Positions 34,201-42,280 of a stretch of 64,000 bases of DNA are shown here, one piece after another. The stretch is from Agapetus fuscipes (lineage: Eukaryota; Arthropoda; Insecta; Trichoptera; Glossosomatidae). Position 1 is the stretch's first letter, and each line of letters opens with the position of its first letter. Below the pieces are notes generated by a model that saw only the letters and a program-made list of their open reading frames with translations, made no database searches and was not told where the DNA came from. The position numbers and the translations under genes are program-made. The stretch spans positions 20,274,001-20,338,000 of the forward strand of contig OX637339.1 in NCBI GenBank assembly GCA_951799405.1, given 5' to 3'.

Positions 34201-37200
34201 CAAGGGTGATGCAAAGGCGTTGGACACGCGAGAGTGGAGGAGAATCCTAGATGCAGCCAAGGCCATCCGGGCTGTCAAAACACTGCTATATTTATAGCAC
34301 CTCCCTTAAACCACTTCTTATCATTTTAATCATAATGACCGCTCAATAGCTCAGTTGGTGGAATGCTTGTGTTAAATGCCAGAGGACTAGGTTCCATCCC
34401 CAAGAACAGTGTCATGGAAACACAGAAATGGAGAATCATTCTGAGCAGTTCAAGCCCAAATTATAGTACCTATAAGGTAACTCAGGCTTTAAAGGAAATA
34501 AGAATCTGCCCTCTCAGGGGAAGAGTAATCCACCGGCCCCATTACATATGAAAATAAATAGTTTCCATTTTCTACATGTGACTGTCTTCAGGTACAATGA
34601 GGTAAAAAAGTGCTCTATGTTAGGATTAGAAAGCTTCTACCTTATTGATAAAGGACACAAGTAAGATAGCACAGCCTACCGAGTTGTTGTTGCTGCTGTT
34701 GCTGCTGGTTGGGTTGCTGTCCTGGCTGTGTCTGCTGCTGTGCTTGCTGCTGCGCCTGCTGCTGCTGCTGCGCTTGTTGCTGGGCCTGCTGTGCCTGTTG
34801 CTGCGCCTGCTGCTGGGCTTGCTGGGCGGCCTGCTGTGTCTGCTGCTGCTGCTGTTGTTGCTGCTGCTGCTGCATTTGCTGCTGCTGTTGCTGCTGCTGT
34901 GAGGCGTTCAGCATCTGCTGCATGCGCAGTTGCTGCTGCCTGGGACCTATCGCTGTTCAACAAAACCAAGATGAATAAAAGGTGTCATCAAAATTTAAGC
35001 TGCTACTTGACTTGAGGAAACAATTCGATGAAAAAGAGGAGTGAAAACTTTGGTGAGCGACTAAATATATGTACATCATCCATATTGATTTAGTCTAATC
35101 AAATCTAATCTAAGTTGCAAAGAAATGTAACATTGCAGATTCACATTATATGCATTTTCACAAGCAAACACGTATAGGGTTTTCCAATAAGAGGTGTTAT
35201 TTTGAATAGCCCGCTATTTCGGTAGCTGTCACTTTTGAAGCTGTTATTTTTTGACATTTGACAAGTAGAAACTACGCCATTACTAAAAATGGAACGATAC
35301 ACGCTGCAACAACGCATTGAAATTATTAAAATTCACTACAAAAATTCCATTGAAAATTTCCCGAATTCCATCGAAAAATCATCATGACTGATGAGGCCAA
35401 TTTCCACCTCGGTGGCTACGTCAACAAGCAAAATTGTCGTATCTGGGGCTCGGAAAACCCAAGAGTCATTGTTGAGAAGCCTCTCCATCCTCAACGTGTG
35501 ACTGTTTGGTGCGGTTTATGGTCCGGCGGGGTCATTGGACCTTACTTTTTCGAAAATGAGGTTGGATCAACAGTTACGGTGAATGAATTGCGCTATCGAG
35601 AGATGATTAATGATTTTTTATGGCCGGAGTTGGATGGTATTGATCTGGACAACGTTTACTTTCAACAAGACGGCGCTACGTGCCACACAAGCAACGAAAC
35701 CATTGATCTTTTACGGGAAAAGTTTCTGGACCGGGTTATCTCTCGAAGAGGTGATCACAATTGGCTACCGAGATCTTGTGATTTAACACCTTGCGACTTC
35801 TTCCTTTGGGACCACAAGCCAAAAGCCCAGCGTTGATTCAAGACCTCAAAGATGGAATTCGTGAGGCTATCGAGGACATAGGGCAGCCACTTTGCGATTT
35901 GGTTATGGGAAATTTCTGAAAAGGATATGGTCCTCTAAGCGTGGTCGTGGTGGCCATTTGGCTGATGTTGCTTTTCATTATTAACGGCATACCTTCCTCT
36001 TTATTATGAAATAAACATGTGATCATTTTTTTTAAATAAAGCTATTTTTTTGTTTAACGTAGTTTATTTTCACAATAATATTTTATATCTCGAGCACTTT
36101 CGACCATCAATATTCAGGTCATTATCAAGAGTGACTCTTGATATTTGCTACTTGAATTTTCACTGTGTGAATACACAAACCCTACAAAATCTAATGTGAT
36201 CATTTATCTCAAAAAATGACATTTTTCTTTGAATATCAAATAACACCTCTTATTGGAAAACCCTATATAAGTTCGCGCTTGTACATGCCGCATGTGAACC
36301 TACAACATAAAAACCCAAATCTCAAATGAACATACACCCTGCAACTCTTGCCCACCTTCCCTGAAACAGCATTGGCAAAGTGAACCATTTTCTACAGCAT
36401 GGGTGGTCAGCTACATACCAGCCTGTAAGTCAAGGAAGATATACAAGTCTTAGGCACAATTAGGAATATTGACTCACTCTCCATGCGGTGCTGCATGTGG
36501 TGTGGCATGGGCAGGTTGGTAGGCGGGGAGGAGAGCTGGGACAGCAGGGCGCTCTGCTGGGGCCCCCCGCCCTGCCCCGGGAAGCCTGGGCCTCGGGGGC
36601 CTCCTCCAGGACCTGCTCCCATCCAGCGACGGACGTTGGGCTGGAACAAACAACATATATCAACAGAGGAAAATTATCCTCTACAAACAGATGACTGCAT
36701 TATATTATTTTACGTTAGCCAGGTGGATGGAGGCAGTTGAAGAACAAGGCCCAGGAGGAGACTCACCTGGTGATATCCAGGAGGGGGACCAGGAGAGAAT
36801 GGAGGACCTCCCATGTGAGGAGACATCCCACTGCGGCCCATCACCATGCCCATGCCTGCAAACATATTCAAGGTCAACCAAGGCAAATAAACACATCTGG
36901 TCTATAGACAATCTGACAAAGTTGTTCTGTTTGAAGGATTATTTTGTTACCAGAAAGCAAAAAAGCATTTCAGATTACCTAAGGTCGTCATGGTCTCGGA
37001 AGTCATGGGTTCAATGCCTGGCAAGGCACAAAACAAAACATTGAATTTTCAAATATGCTGCAAAAATTCATAGGCCTTTACCAAAGGTTCAGCCAGACTT
37101 ACAGTAAATGGATCTTTCTTGAGAACTGACAATCAAACTCACAGAGGGCTCTTGATAATGTCTTTCACACGAAAACAGTGATCACCAAATCAATCTTAAA

Positions 37201-40200
37201 TTATTTTTTTACTTTATAATGTCTATCTGGCTAGTGCAACACACATCCATCCCCTGCATAGGGAAATGGTGATGATATCAGTTATGCTTAAAAATGTCTT
37301 CAGTATCATTTCCCTTTGAAAACAGGAGTCAATAAAATAAAATACAACTCACCCTGTTGCCCCTGTCCCGGCCTGAACTGCATTCCCGGTCCTTGCCCCA
37401 TCATGCCAGGCCCCATGGGTCCCATCTGACCCATCTGCCCCGGCACCATCCCGCCTGGCCCCATACCCATGGGATTCCCGCCCATTCCCATCTGGTTGGG
37501 ATTCACGCCCATTTGTCCCGGGCCCGACATCTGGTTTGGCCCGCCGACCATTTGATTCTGTCCGGGGACCATTTGGTTTGGCCCCACGCCCATTTGTCCT
37601 GCCCCGGGCATCTGGTTTGGTCCCATTTGATTGGGACCTGTGCCCATCTGGTTTGGCCCTTGCACCATTTGTCCGGGGAGCATTTGGTTGTTTCCCTGGT
37701 TGGCCATGGGCATTCCCATTTGATTCATGTTTGTTTGTTGTTGCTGCTGCTGCTGTTGTTGTTGTTGCTGTGCTGTGTTGTCTGTTGTTGTTTGTTGCTG
37801 TGGTGATGGCAGGTTTACTCCAGACGGGGTGCCCTGCATGCTGGGGGGAACTGGACTGAGTGGTCTCTCTTTTAAGCTGCAAATAATGTTAAATTCATCA
37901 TTCAGTCAACGACGTTAGCCATGTTGAAAGCACCGGTTTCCATAGATCACCGAAGTTAAGCAACATTGGGTGTGGTCAGTGCTTGGATGGGTAACCGGTC
38001 AGGTACACCGCGTGTCGTTGGCATCTTGGACCGGTCCATAGTCCGTAGTGACAACACTTCGGACTCGTAAATGGAAGGTTGTGGATTCGGATCCCGGCGG
38101 AGCACAAAAATATACCATTTATATTTCGAATGTGCTCTTCGCTGGGTTGAAAAATTCATACACCTTTACCAATGACCAGTCACCAAAGGTCCATCCAGCC
38201 TTACAGCAACTGGGTCTTGCTTGAGTATTGGCGCTTTGTAGCGACGACCAAGCTCGTACACCTCTGCGGCACTACAAGTGTCATAGACCCCTAGAGTCTT
38301 TAGAATCTAGGGAGTCTCCCGCACAGGATTTCTTAAAAAAAAAAAAAAAAAATACAAAGAGTAGGAAATACCAATATTTAACATAATTGATAATAATGAT
38401 TTTAACTCTGCAAAAAAAACCTCTATATTTGTAGAAACTGGATACAAAACATGGATGAAAGAGCCAGTAGGAAGGGTGAAAACTGTGTTTGGAGAGTGTG
38501 GGTTTGCAGTTGATGGTCCTCTGGCCTGGAACCACGCAGTGCCTGAGCAAAATGGGAAACAGCTAACGGCGTTGAGTTATTCTAACATGAACCAACGGCC
38601 GCATCTTACTTTTTGGCAGCCAATAAGCTTTCACACTAGCGCCTTTTTAAAACACTTTCATAGATAATAATACATGGGATGTACACAGCGCTCTTTTTGT
38701 GAGTTGAATCACTTCAGTCGCTGTTCAAGAGTAAGTTTAAAGTCCTTTCCTAAAGAAAGCCTGTCTGCAGCTCCCTGACGGTCACAGGCAGTGAATTCCA
38801 GGCTGCAACACAAAAGGCTTTGTGGCCAAACACTGTCCTAGTGGCAGCTGGAGCAGACTTATACAGGCATCTCTGGATCTGAGTGTCTGTTCACGCCTTT
38901 TAAAGAGGGACATAAAAGCAATCAACCAAAACTGTCTAGTGTACACTTTGACATTACCTGAATCCCTTGAGCAGCACCAGGTGCCTGGGATCCTTGGCGT
39001 AGTTCTTGGTCTGCGAGGCGCTCAGGTCCCCGCCAGCCTTCTCAAACAGCCGGAACAGAGCCGGGATCTTCCTGGGAGACAGGATGGACAGGCTGATGCC
39101 TCGCTGCAACAAACAAGTCACTTTATCTAAAACCAGTCAATGTACATGGAGCAAGGCTTTGTGTTCCGCAACGCATTGAGTATACATGGTGTTCAATGCA
39201 AATAGGGGTGATACTGGCAAAGTGAACCATTTTTTAAAGAATGGGTGGTCAGCTGCATACCAACCTATAAGTCAAGGAACATACACAACAAATTATTTTT
39301 TTTTAATCACCAAATAATAATATGCCCTATCATCAAAACAAATACAGAATAAAACAAATGATTTTTATTAAATTTACTAAAAAAAATTAGATGTAATACC
39401 TCGTTGAGCATGGCCGCCAGCTGGTCGGCCGTGTTGCCCGCGTAGGGGTGGCACTCCATGGCCGGCATGGCGTAGGGTGGCGAGCTGGCCACCAGCAGCA
39501 CGTGCCTGTGGGGAGCGGGGGCGGCACTGCTGCTGCCGCTGCCGCCCCCGCTGCCCGGGCTGGCGGTGGTGGAGGCCTCCTCGGGGCTGCCCGCCTGCCG
39601 CAGGGCGCCCAGCTCGTCGAAGCAGCTCAGCGCCGTGGCCAGGCCCTCGGCTATGCTGGCGTGCGACTCCCCGCGCCCGCCTATCAATCTGGAGACAAGC
39701 TTTTCATAAGCTAACTAAATAACTGATACAGGAAGCTATTGCAGTGGCAAGCACACATTTTTGGCAAGATATCTTATCTCCGTTATCAATACCCGGCAAA
39801 TATTCAAACTGTCGGAAGAAAAAGAAGGTGAACTTCATCCGTCAACGACGTTACCATGTTGAAAGCACCGGTTCCCATAGATCACCGAAGTTAAGCAACA
39901 TTGGGCGCGGATAGTACTTGGATGGGTGACCGCTCAGGTACACTGCGTGTCGTTGGCATCTTGGACCGGTCCGTAGTCCAGTGGCTACACTTCGGACTCG
40001 TAAATGGAAGGTTGTGAATTCGGATCCACGCGGAGCACAAAAAATATACCATTTATATATCGAATGTGCTCTTCGCTGAGTTGAAAAATTCATAAACCTT
40101 TACCAAAGACGGGTCGCTGAAAGGTCCATCCAACCTTACAACAACTGGGTCTTGCTTGAGAATTGGCGCTTTCTACAGCGACGACCAAGCTCGCAGAGGG

Positions 40201-41161
40201 CTCTTGAGGTGTGATACACACAAAAACAGCGAGGCGTGATACACCAAATAAATCATCCTAATATTATTATTATAATTCATCCGTCAAAGCTAAGCAGAAT
40301 CAACTATAGATTAATTCCAAAATGCATTACCTATTCCTGGTTCTGACATTTTCAGTAAATTTTTTCAATCACGGAAGCCTTAGGATTTTTGGGTTTTTAT
40401 GTTGTAAGTCCACATGCAGCATGTGTAAGCGCATGTGTCTGCTTCTGTGAATGGATGTAATACAAATCTTAAATGTGATATATCTTTGCAACTTAGATTA
40501 TAGATTAGGATTGAACGTAATCTTTTTTACTCTGCGTACTTATCTATGGTATAACGCACATCCGTTTCAGACAAAACATCTAGTATTGAGTAGATAATAC
40601 ATGAAGTGTGACAGCAAATGAAACAGATAGTTACTCGAGTCTATCGATGGCCGCCAGCAGCCTGTGCGGGGCGGAGAAGGGCCCCAGGGAGTGGACGGGG
40701 GGCGCGGGGGGGCAGTCGGAGGCGCGGTACACCACGGCACCAAAGGCCACGCCCCCCTCCTCACACTCACTCTCCCCCGAGCTGCCCAGCTTGAAGTGCC
40801 TGCAAACATAGCAGAGGATAATCAGTGGACTTGCAGTTAACTAGTAGATGCATGGTGCATGGGGATGCACGCTAGCTTACTCAGACAGTTTGCCATCAGA
40901 TCCGCCAATGTTGAAGCCCCAATGAAGGCAGAACAATGTTGCAATACTTAGTAAGGTACACAATGGATTCAAATCTTATTTGAAATGATATCAAATTTGC
41001 AATGACATGGGATCACACAGATCACCTGATATCACCCACACTTACTCTAGAGTAGGGATGATGTAGTTGGTCTTGAGGTCATTGAGATAAGCCCCGTTGA
41101 TGGCAGTTCCCTCTATCACGAAGATCACCTCCGACTGCGGAGGCTCTGGCCCCACCACCAT
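19255..41161 (-). CDS. MED25: MED25, Mediator complex subunit 25 (17 exons)
   Basis: Exons (minus): 41161-41046, 40799-40635, 39688-39400, 39103-38958, 37876-37353, 36855-36767, 36640-36478, 34946-34680, 34114-33931, 31908-31746, 31509-31327, 29047-28973, 28888-28778, 28661-28371, 27994-27670, 27239-27154, 19419-19255. All junctions are GT-AG and the phases agree, giving 1113 residues. Exons 1-4 (residues 1-238) form the VWA domain that anchors MED25 to Mediator ([29 protein letters not shown]). Exons 5-8 are Q/M/G-rich with polyQ. Exons 9-11 (about 600-763) are the PTOV/ACID activator-binding domain ([28 protein letters not shown]). Exon 16 ends in an LXXLL-like LRHLL and exon 17 in [10 protein letters not shown]. 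Human MED25 has the same order. The protein is long because of low-complexity linkers. Exons 9 and 11 have tandem partial copies in the following introns. Exon 17 could also start at 19416, dropping one glutamine. Confidence 0.93.
19530..19685 (+). repeat. Family A repeat (internally deleted)
   Basis: The head at 19530 is joined to the second half after a deletion. It lies in the last MED25 intron. Confidence 0.65.
20038..20490 (-). repeat. Family A repeat split by a LINE fragment
   Basis: The left part 20038-20135 and right part 20370-20490 are one minus-strand copy. The insert is LINE-derived sequence. Confidence 0.7.
20138..20368 (-). pseudogene. LINE RT C-terminal fragment
   Basis: Minus-strand translation gives a [20 protein letters not shown] tail, related to 32609-32971 and 45985-46135. 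It has been inserted into a family A copy. Confidence 0.55.
20723..20963. mobile_element. Family E MITE with about 45-bp TIRs
   Basis: The ends read GTACCCTTAGTACGAGTTG followed by aaaacttgag..aaagtaaagtttacgg, and the right end is the complement. The interior includes 'caaaatctgccgtttttgtt' in both orientations. A second copy lies at 28105-28310. Confidence 0.75.
20975..22330. repeat. Tandem and palindromic repeats with a GCGTAAAA core
   Basis: 'tttccatgcacctyagcgta' followed by 'aaagattgta' recurs near 20990, 21112, 21223 and 21336, each time about 40 bases before 'ttgacgctg' where complete. Further on, the core occurs in hairpins (22016-22090). The stretch is non-coding and lies in the last MED25 intron. 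Confidence 0.6.
22497..22562. repeat. Hairpin AGCGTAAAATTCCA...TGGAATTTTACGCT
   Basis: Two arms of about 28 bases with a four-base bulge around an A-rich loop. The same arm sequence forms a second hairpin at 22016-22090. Confidence 0.65.
22990..23218 (-). repeat. tRNA-derived SINE, family C
   Basis: Same body as 1-335, with 'tggcatggaatacaagcatt' at the tRNA-like end and a degraded B-box. Confidence 0.6.
23705..23980 (-). repeat. Family B SINE (diverged)
   Basis: The tail near 23707-23750 and tRNA-like end near 23960 are both recognisable, with many substitutions. Confidence 0.6.
24205..24330. repeat. Short tandem repeat, about 32-bp unit, four copies
   Basis: 'gtgattyttaggttatgtgt' followed by 'gacagattag' recurs four times with small changes. 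Confidence 0.65.
24440..24640 (+). repeat. Family G repeat
   Basis: It shares the block ending 'ttccctagcgacccggctgt' and the small frame with QTSHLYGT with 2405-2740. Confidence 0.4.
24720..25140. repeat. TGTGT-rich low-complexity region
   Basis: Irregular repetition of 'atgtgtcacatgtgtg'-like phrases. It surrounds one strikingly GC-rich stretch at 24815-24860. Confidence 0.5.
25375..27140. repeat. 94-bp satellite array
   Basis: About 14 units of exactly 94 bp run from about 25812 to 27120 (each containing gctagattgacaggccatgt and gcatgttgcataatatagat). More diverged and shortened units occur at 25375-25570. A hAT MITE separates the two parts. The array ends just 14 bases downstream of the MED25 exon 16 donor. 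Confidence 0.9.
25571..25811. mobile_element. hAT MITE, 241 bp, with perfect 8-bp target-site duplication
   Basis: The left end is CAGGGGCGTGCATCCCATAC and the right end, complemented, is CAGGTGCATGCATAGGGTAC. ATTGACAG is present immediately on both sides (25563-25570 and 25812-25819). The target is a satellite monomer. Confidence 0.85.
27275..27545 (+). pseudogene. Non-LTR reverse transcriptase fragment, frameshifted
   Basis: Joined frames give PVVLYGCEA then a segment with [11 protein letters not shown] and [12 protein letters not shown], matching the region after the RT core of many arthropod LINEs. It lies in the MED25 intron between exons 15 and 16 and abuts the exon 16 acceptor region. 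Confidence 0.6.
28105..28310. mobile_element. Family E MITE
   Basis: Second copy of the 20723-20963 element, with the same terminal repeats (GTACCC..GAGTAC..AGTTGCAAAAC). It lies in MED25 intron 14. Confidence 0.75.
29165..31327 (-). repeat. 127-bp tandem array copied from MED25 exon 11 and its donor site
   Basis: The unit is exactly 127 bp. Exon 11 ends at 31327, and 17 further copies follow on the minus strand in intron 11; the last (near 29180) is truncated. Each full copy holds a 75-nt exon-like part ([20 protein letters not shown] plus VKQGQ) and a 52-nt spacer beginning GTGACA. The spacer contains CTCAT, a pyrimidine run CTTCTTCCCC and ends CAACCAG. Copies differ mainly by synonymous changes in the Asp-Arg codons (GACAGG, GACCGG, GATAGG) and a V-to-A change. 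Because 127 is not a multiple of three, read-through hits stops. Splicing every unit would keep frame and add 25 residues per copy. Whether it is spliced is unknown. Confidence 0.9.
31935..32220 (+). repeat. tRNA-derived SINE, family B
   Basis: A-box TAGTCTAGTGG (about 31948) and B-box GGTTCGAATCC (about 31991) are both intact. The middle section and tail (cgctcac..aaataaatcatcctattattattatta) are complete. There is no 5S head. It lies in MED25 intron 9, close to the exon 10 acceptor. Confidence 0.85.
32240..32493 (-). repeat. Family A repeat
   Basis: Minus-strand copy about 97 percent identical by eye to the inverted copy at 33099. The match continues for about 110 bases beyond the heads. 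Confidence 0.8.
32609..32971 (-). pseudogene. LINE RT C-terminal tail, in frame for 120 codons
   Basis: Contains [20 protein letters not shown] and [13 protein letters not shown], the standard post-RT tail of arthropod LINEs. The RT core is missing. It lies in the loop between two inverted family A copies. Confidence 0.65.
33099..33352 (+). repeat. Family A repeat
   Basis: Plus-strand partner of the 32240 copy. Confidence 0.8.
33360..33490 (-). pseudogene. LINE RT fragment
   Basis: Minus-strand translation approximates [19 protein letters not shown], the YGSEAW motif region after the RT core. Confidence 0.5.
33530..33645 (+). pseudogene. CR1/L2-type LINE C-terminal fragment
   Basis: Translation approximates [18 protein letters not shown], the AAPxxWNSLPxxVR motif near the LINE 3' end. 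Confidence 0.5.
33645..33931 (-). repeat. 167-bp tandem partial copies of MED25 exon 9
   Basis: The exon 9 segment from [10 protein letters not shown] to the GAGCT/GTAAGT donor recurs at a 167-bp spacing (matching points 34005, 33838 and 33671). One full extra copy and one 3'-truncated copy lie in intron 9. The extra copies start from a CCAACAACATTCCGCGCACC boundary that differs from exon 9 by small changes. Splicing of these copies would break the frame, so they look like by-products of duplication. Confidence 0.85.
34338..34545 (+). repeat. tRNA-derived SINE fragment
   Basis: 'tagctcagttggtggaatgc' has A-box form and 'aggttccatcccc' is a degraded B-box. The body is related to family C (tcaggctt..aggaaataagaa). 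Confidence 0.5.
35175..36265 (+). mobile_element. mariner-like element, internally deleted
   Basis: Terminal inverted repeats of about 28 bp (TAGGGTTTTCCAATAAGAGG at each end) and TA duplicated on both sides (35173-35174, 36266-36267). Length is 1091 bp, shorter than a typical 1.3 kb mariner. Confidence 0.9.
35289..35836 (+). pseudogene. mariner transposase, deleted and broken
   Basis: The start at 35289 gives an N-terminal [17 protein letters not shown], which belongs to the DNA-binding part. It then hits a stop within about 33 codons because the middle of the gene is missing. From 35384 a 150-codon frame carries the catalytic region: MTDEANFHL (first Asp), [10 protein letters not shown] (second Asp) and [11 protein letters not shown] (third Asp), the D,D34D pattern of mariners. 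The frame stops before the normal C-terminus. With the deletion and stops it cannot make a working enzyme. Confidence 0.85.
37905..38265 (+). repeat. Chimeric 5S-tRNA SINE, family B
   Basis: The 5S-like head is 37905-38020 (atcaccgaagttaagcaaca, cttggatgggtaaccggtca, cgcgtgtcgttggc). The tRNA-like part follows (38035-38100), then the common middle. The (ATT)n tail is missing. Its 5' end lies about 29 bases from the MED25 exon 5 acceptor. Confidence 0.8.
38455..38560 (+). pseudogene. CR1/L2-type LINE C-terminal fragment
   Basis: [20 protein letters not shown] matches the FGERAFRVAAPAAW signature of the LINE at 42281. Confidence 0.55.
38680..38840 (-). pseudogene. LINE C-terminal fragment with 3' end
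   Basis: The minus strand reads [21 protein letters not shown] and then a non-coding end with 'agcgctgtgtacatcccatg' and a TATTATTA run. Confidence 0.55.
39206..39280 (-). repeat. Family A repeat (head only)
   Basis: Only the first 75 bases of the head remain, on the minus strand. Confidence 0.65.
39840..40275 (+). repeat. Chimeric 5S-tRNA SINE, full-length family B
   Basis: The most complete copy. The 5S-like head is 39840-39957 (accggttcccatagatcacc, gaagttaagcaacattgggc, gtacttggatgggtgaccgc, gcgtgtcgttggc). The tRNA-like part is about 39968-40030 (TAGTCCAGTGG A-box, B-box slightly altered). Then come the middle and a tail ending in tattattattat. Known 5S rRNA has the same internal control sequence, so the head is 5S-derived. 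Confidence 0.85.
40385..40512 (+). repeat. Family A repeat (3' half)
   Basis: Plus-strand tail half, from 'gggtttttatgttgtaagtc' to the GATTA tail. Confidence 0.65.
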
Positions 41162-41341
41162 GTTGAAGATCTTAATTTATCTATATCCTACAGACAACAA
41201 ACATTTCATTTATATTACTTCAAATGACAGATTATATTATATAGTGGTGCTATAATTTTAATCTAAGTTGCAAATATCTATTAACATTAAGGACAAAAAA
41301 ACCTTAAAAAAACAGAAAATCATTTCTAACACCCTTACGGG

Positions 41342-41572
41342 GCTATTCTTAGACATTAAGTCGTCGGCTAAGCCCACGCTTTGACAAACTAATGGTGCCT
41401 GCGCTAGAAGTTTCATCAGCACGGTCATTCTTACCTACCGAATTTTGTAATATTTGTATGAAAACAAATCAGCTGTTCACTTGCGGCCATCTTGGATTGA
41501 CAGGTCTTCATACAAATGCATCATTAGTTTGTCAAAGTGTGGGCTCAACGGGCGACCAAAATGTCTAATAGC
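41342..41572. mobile_element. Family F MITE, about 55-bp TIRs
   Basis: The left end GGCTATTCTTAGACATT.. and the complemented right end GCTATTAGACATTTTGGTCG both run on to AGCCCAC.CTTTGACAAACT. There is no coding frame. It lies in the MED25-DHX9 intergenic region, inside a family C SINE remnant. Confidence 0.75.
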
Positions 41573-41577
41573 ACTGC

Positions 41578-41975
41578 AAGTGACGATATAAGACCCAGCG
41601 CTGTGACATGGATATAAGACCCAGCGCTGTGACATGGATATAAGACCCAGCGCTGTGACATGGATATAAGACCCAGCGCTGTGACATGGATATAAGACCC
41701 AGCGCTGTGACATGGATATAAGACCCAGCGCTGTGACATGGATATAAGACCCAGCGCTGTGACATGGATATAAGACCCAGCGCTGTGACATGGATATAAG
41801 ACCCAGCGCTGTGACATGGATATAAGACCCAGCGCTGTGACATGGATATAAGACCCAGCGCTGTGACATGAATATAAGACCCAGCGCTGTGACATGAATA
41901 TAAGACCCAGCGCTGTGACATGGATATAAGACCCAGCGCTGTGACATGGATATAAGACCCAGCGCTGTGACATGG
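41578..41975. repeat. 26-bp minisatellite, about 15 units
   Basis: The unit is gacatggatataagaccc followed by agcgctgt, nearly perfect across the array (two units have 'gaat' for 'ggat'). All three minus-strand frames stay open, which follows from the unit sequence and does not indicate a gene. Confidence 0.95.
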
Positions 41976-42280
41976 AATGCAAGCATTATTACAACTAAGC
42001 CATCGACTGGACTACTTTCTTCAACTCGAAATCAAAGTACCGGCAAGGTTTCTCAGCCTTCACAAGAGCCTACGGGAACACGGAATTTTTGCTTTCAATT
42101 TGAATGGTTTTCGTGAGGCTGTCTCTGTAACCTGTGAAAATAAAAAGGTTTCATATGACAAATAAGGTCCACACGTGGATTGGTATTTAAACAATATTGT
42201 GTCGACTAGGTTGCTAACGAAAAGGCACACAAATATTTTGTTATTGGTTTTATATTGCGGTAGATAAGGACGGAAGTTCT

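Larger units (their letters stand above)
35098..36436 (-). repeat. Family A repeat split by a mariner
   Basis: Fragments 35098-35174 and 36266-36436 join as one minus-strand copy once the mariner and one TA are removed. Confidence 0.85.

Noticed and set aside
34645..35015. Poly-Leu, poly-Cys and poly-Ala plus-strand frames.
   Set aside because: Other-frame readings of the CAG-type repeat in MED25 exon 8.
39840..39957. Functional 5S rRNA gene.
   Set aside because: It differs from 5S at several places, continues straight into a tRNA-like SINE body and occurs in several SINE copies.
41477..41986. Minus-strand frames of 118-169 codons with repeated 'SQRWVLYPCHSAGSYIHVTALGLI'-type units (not a protein family).
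   Set aside because: A 26-bp unit without stops stays open in all three frames; there is no start context, splice support or known domain.
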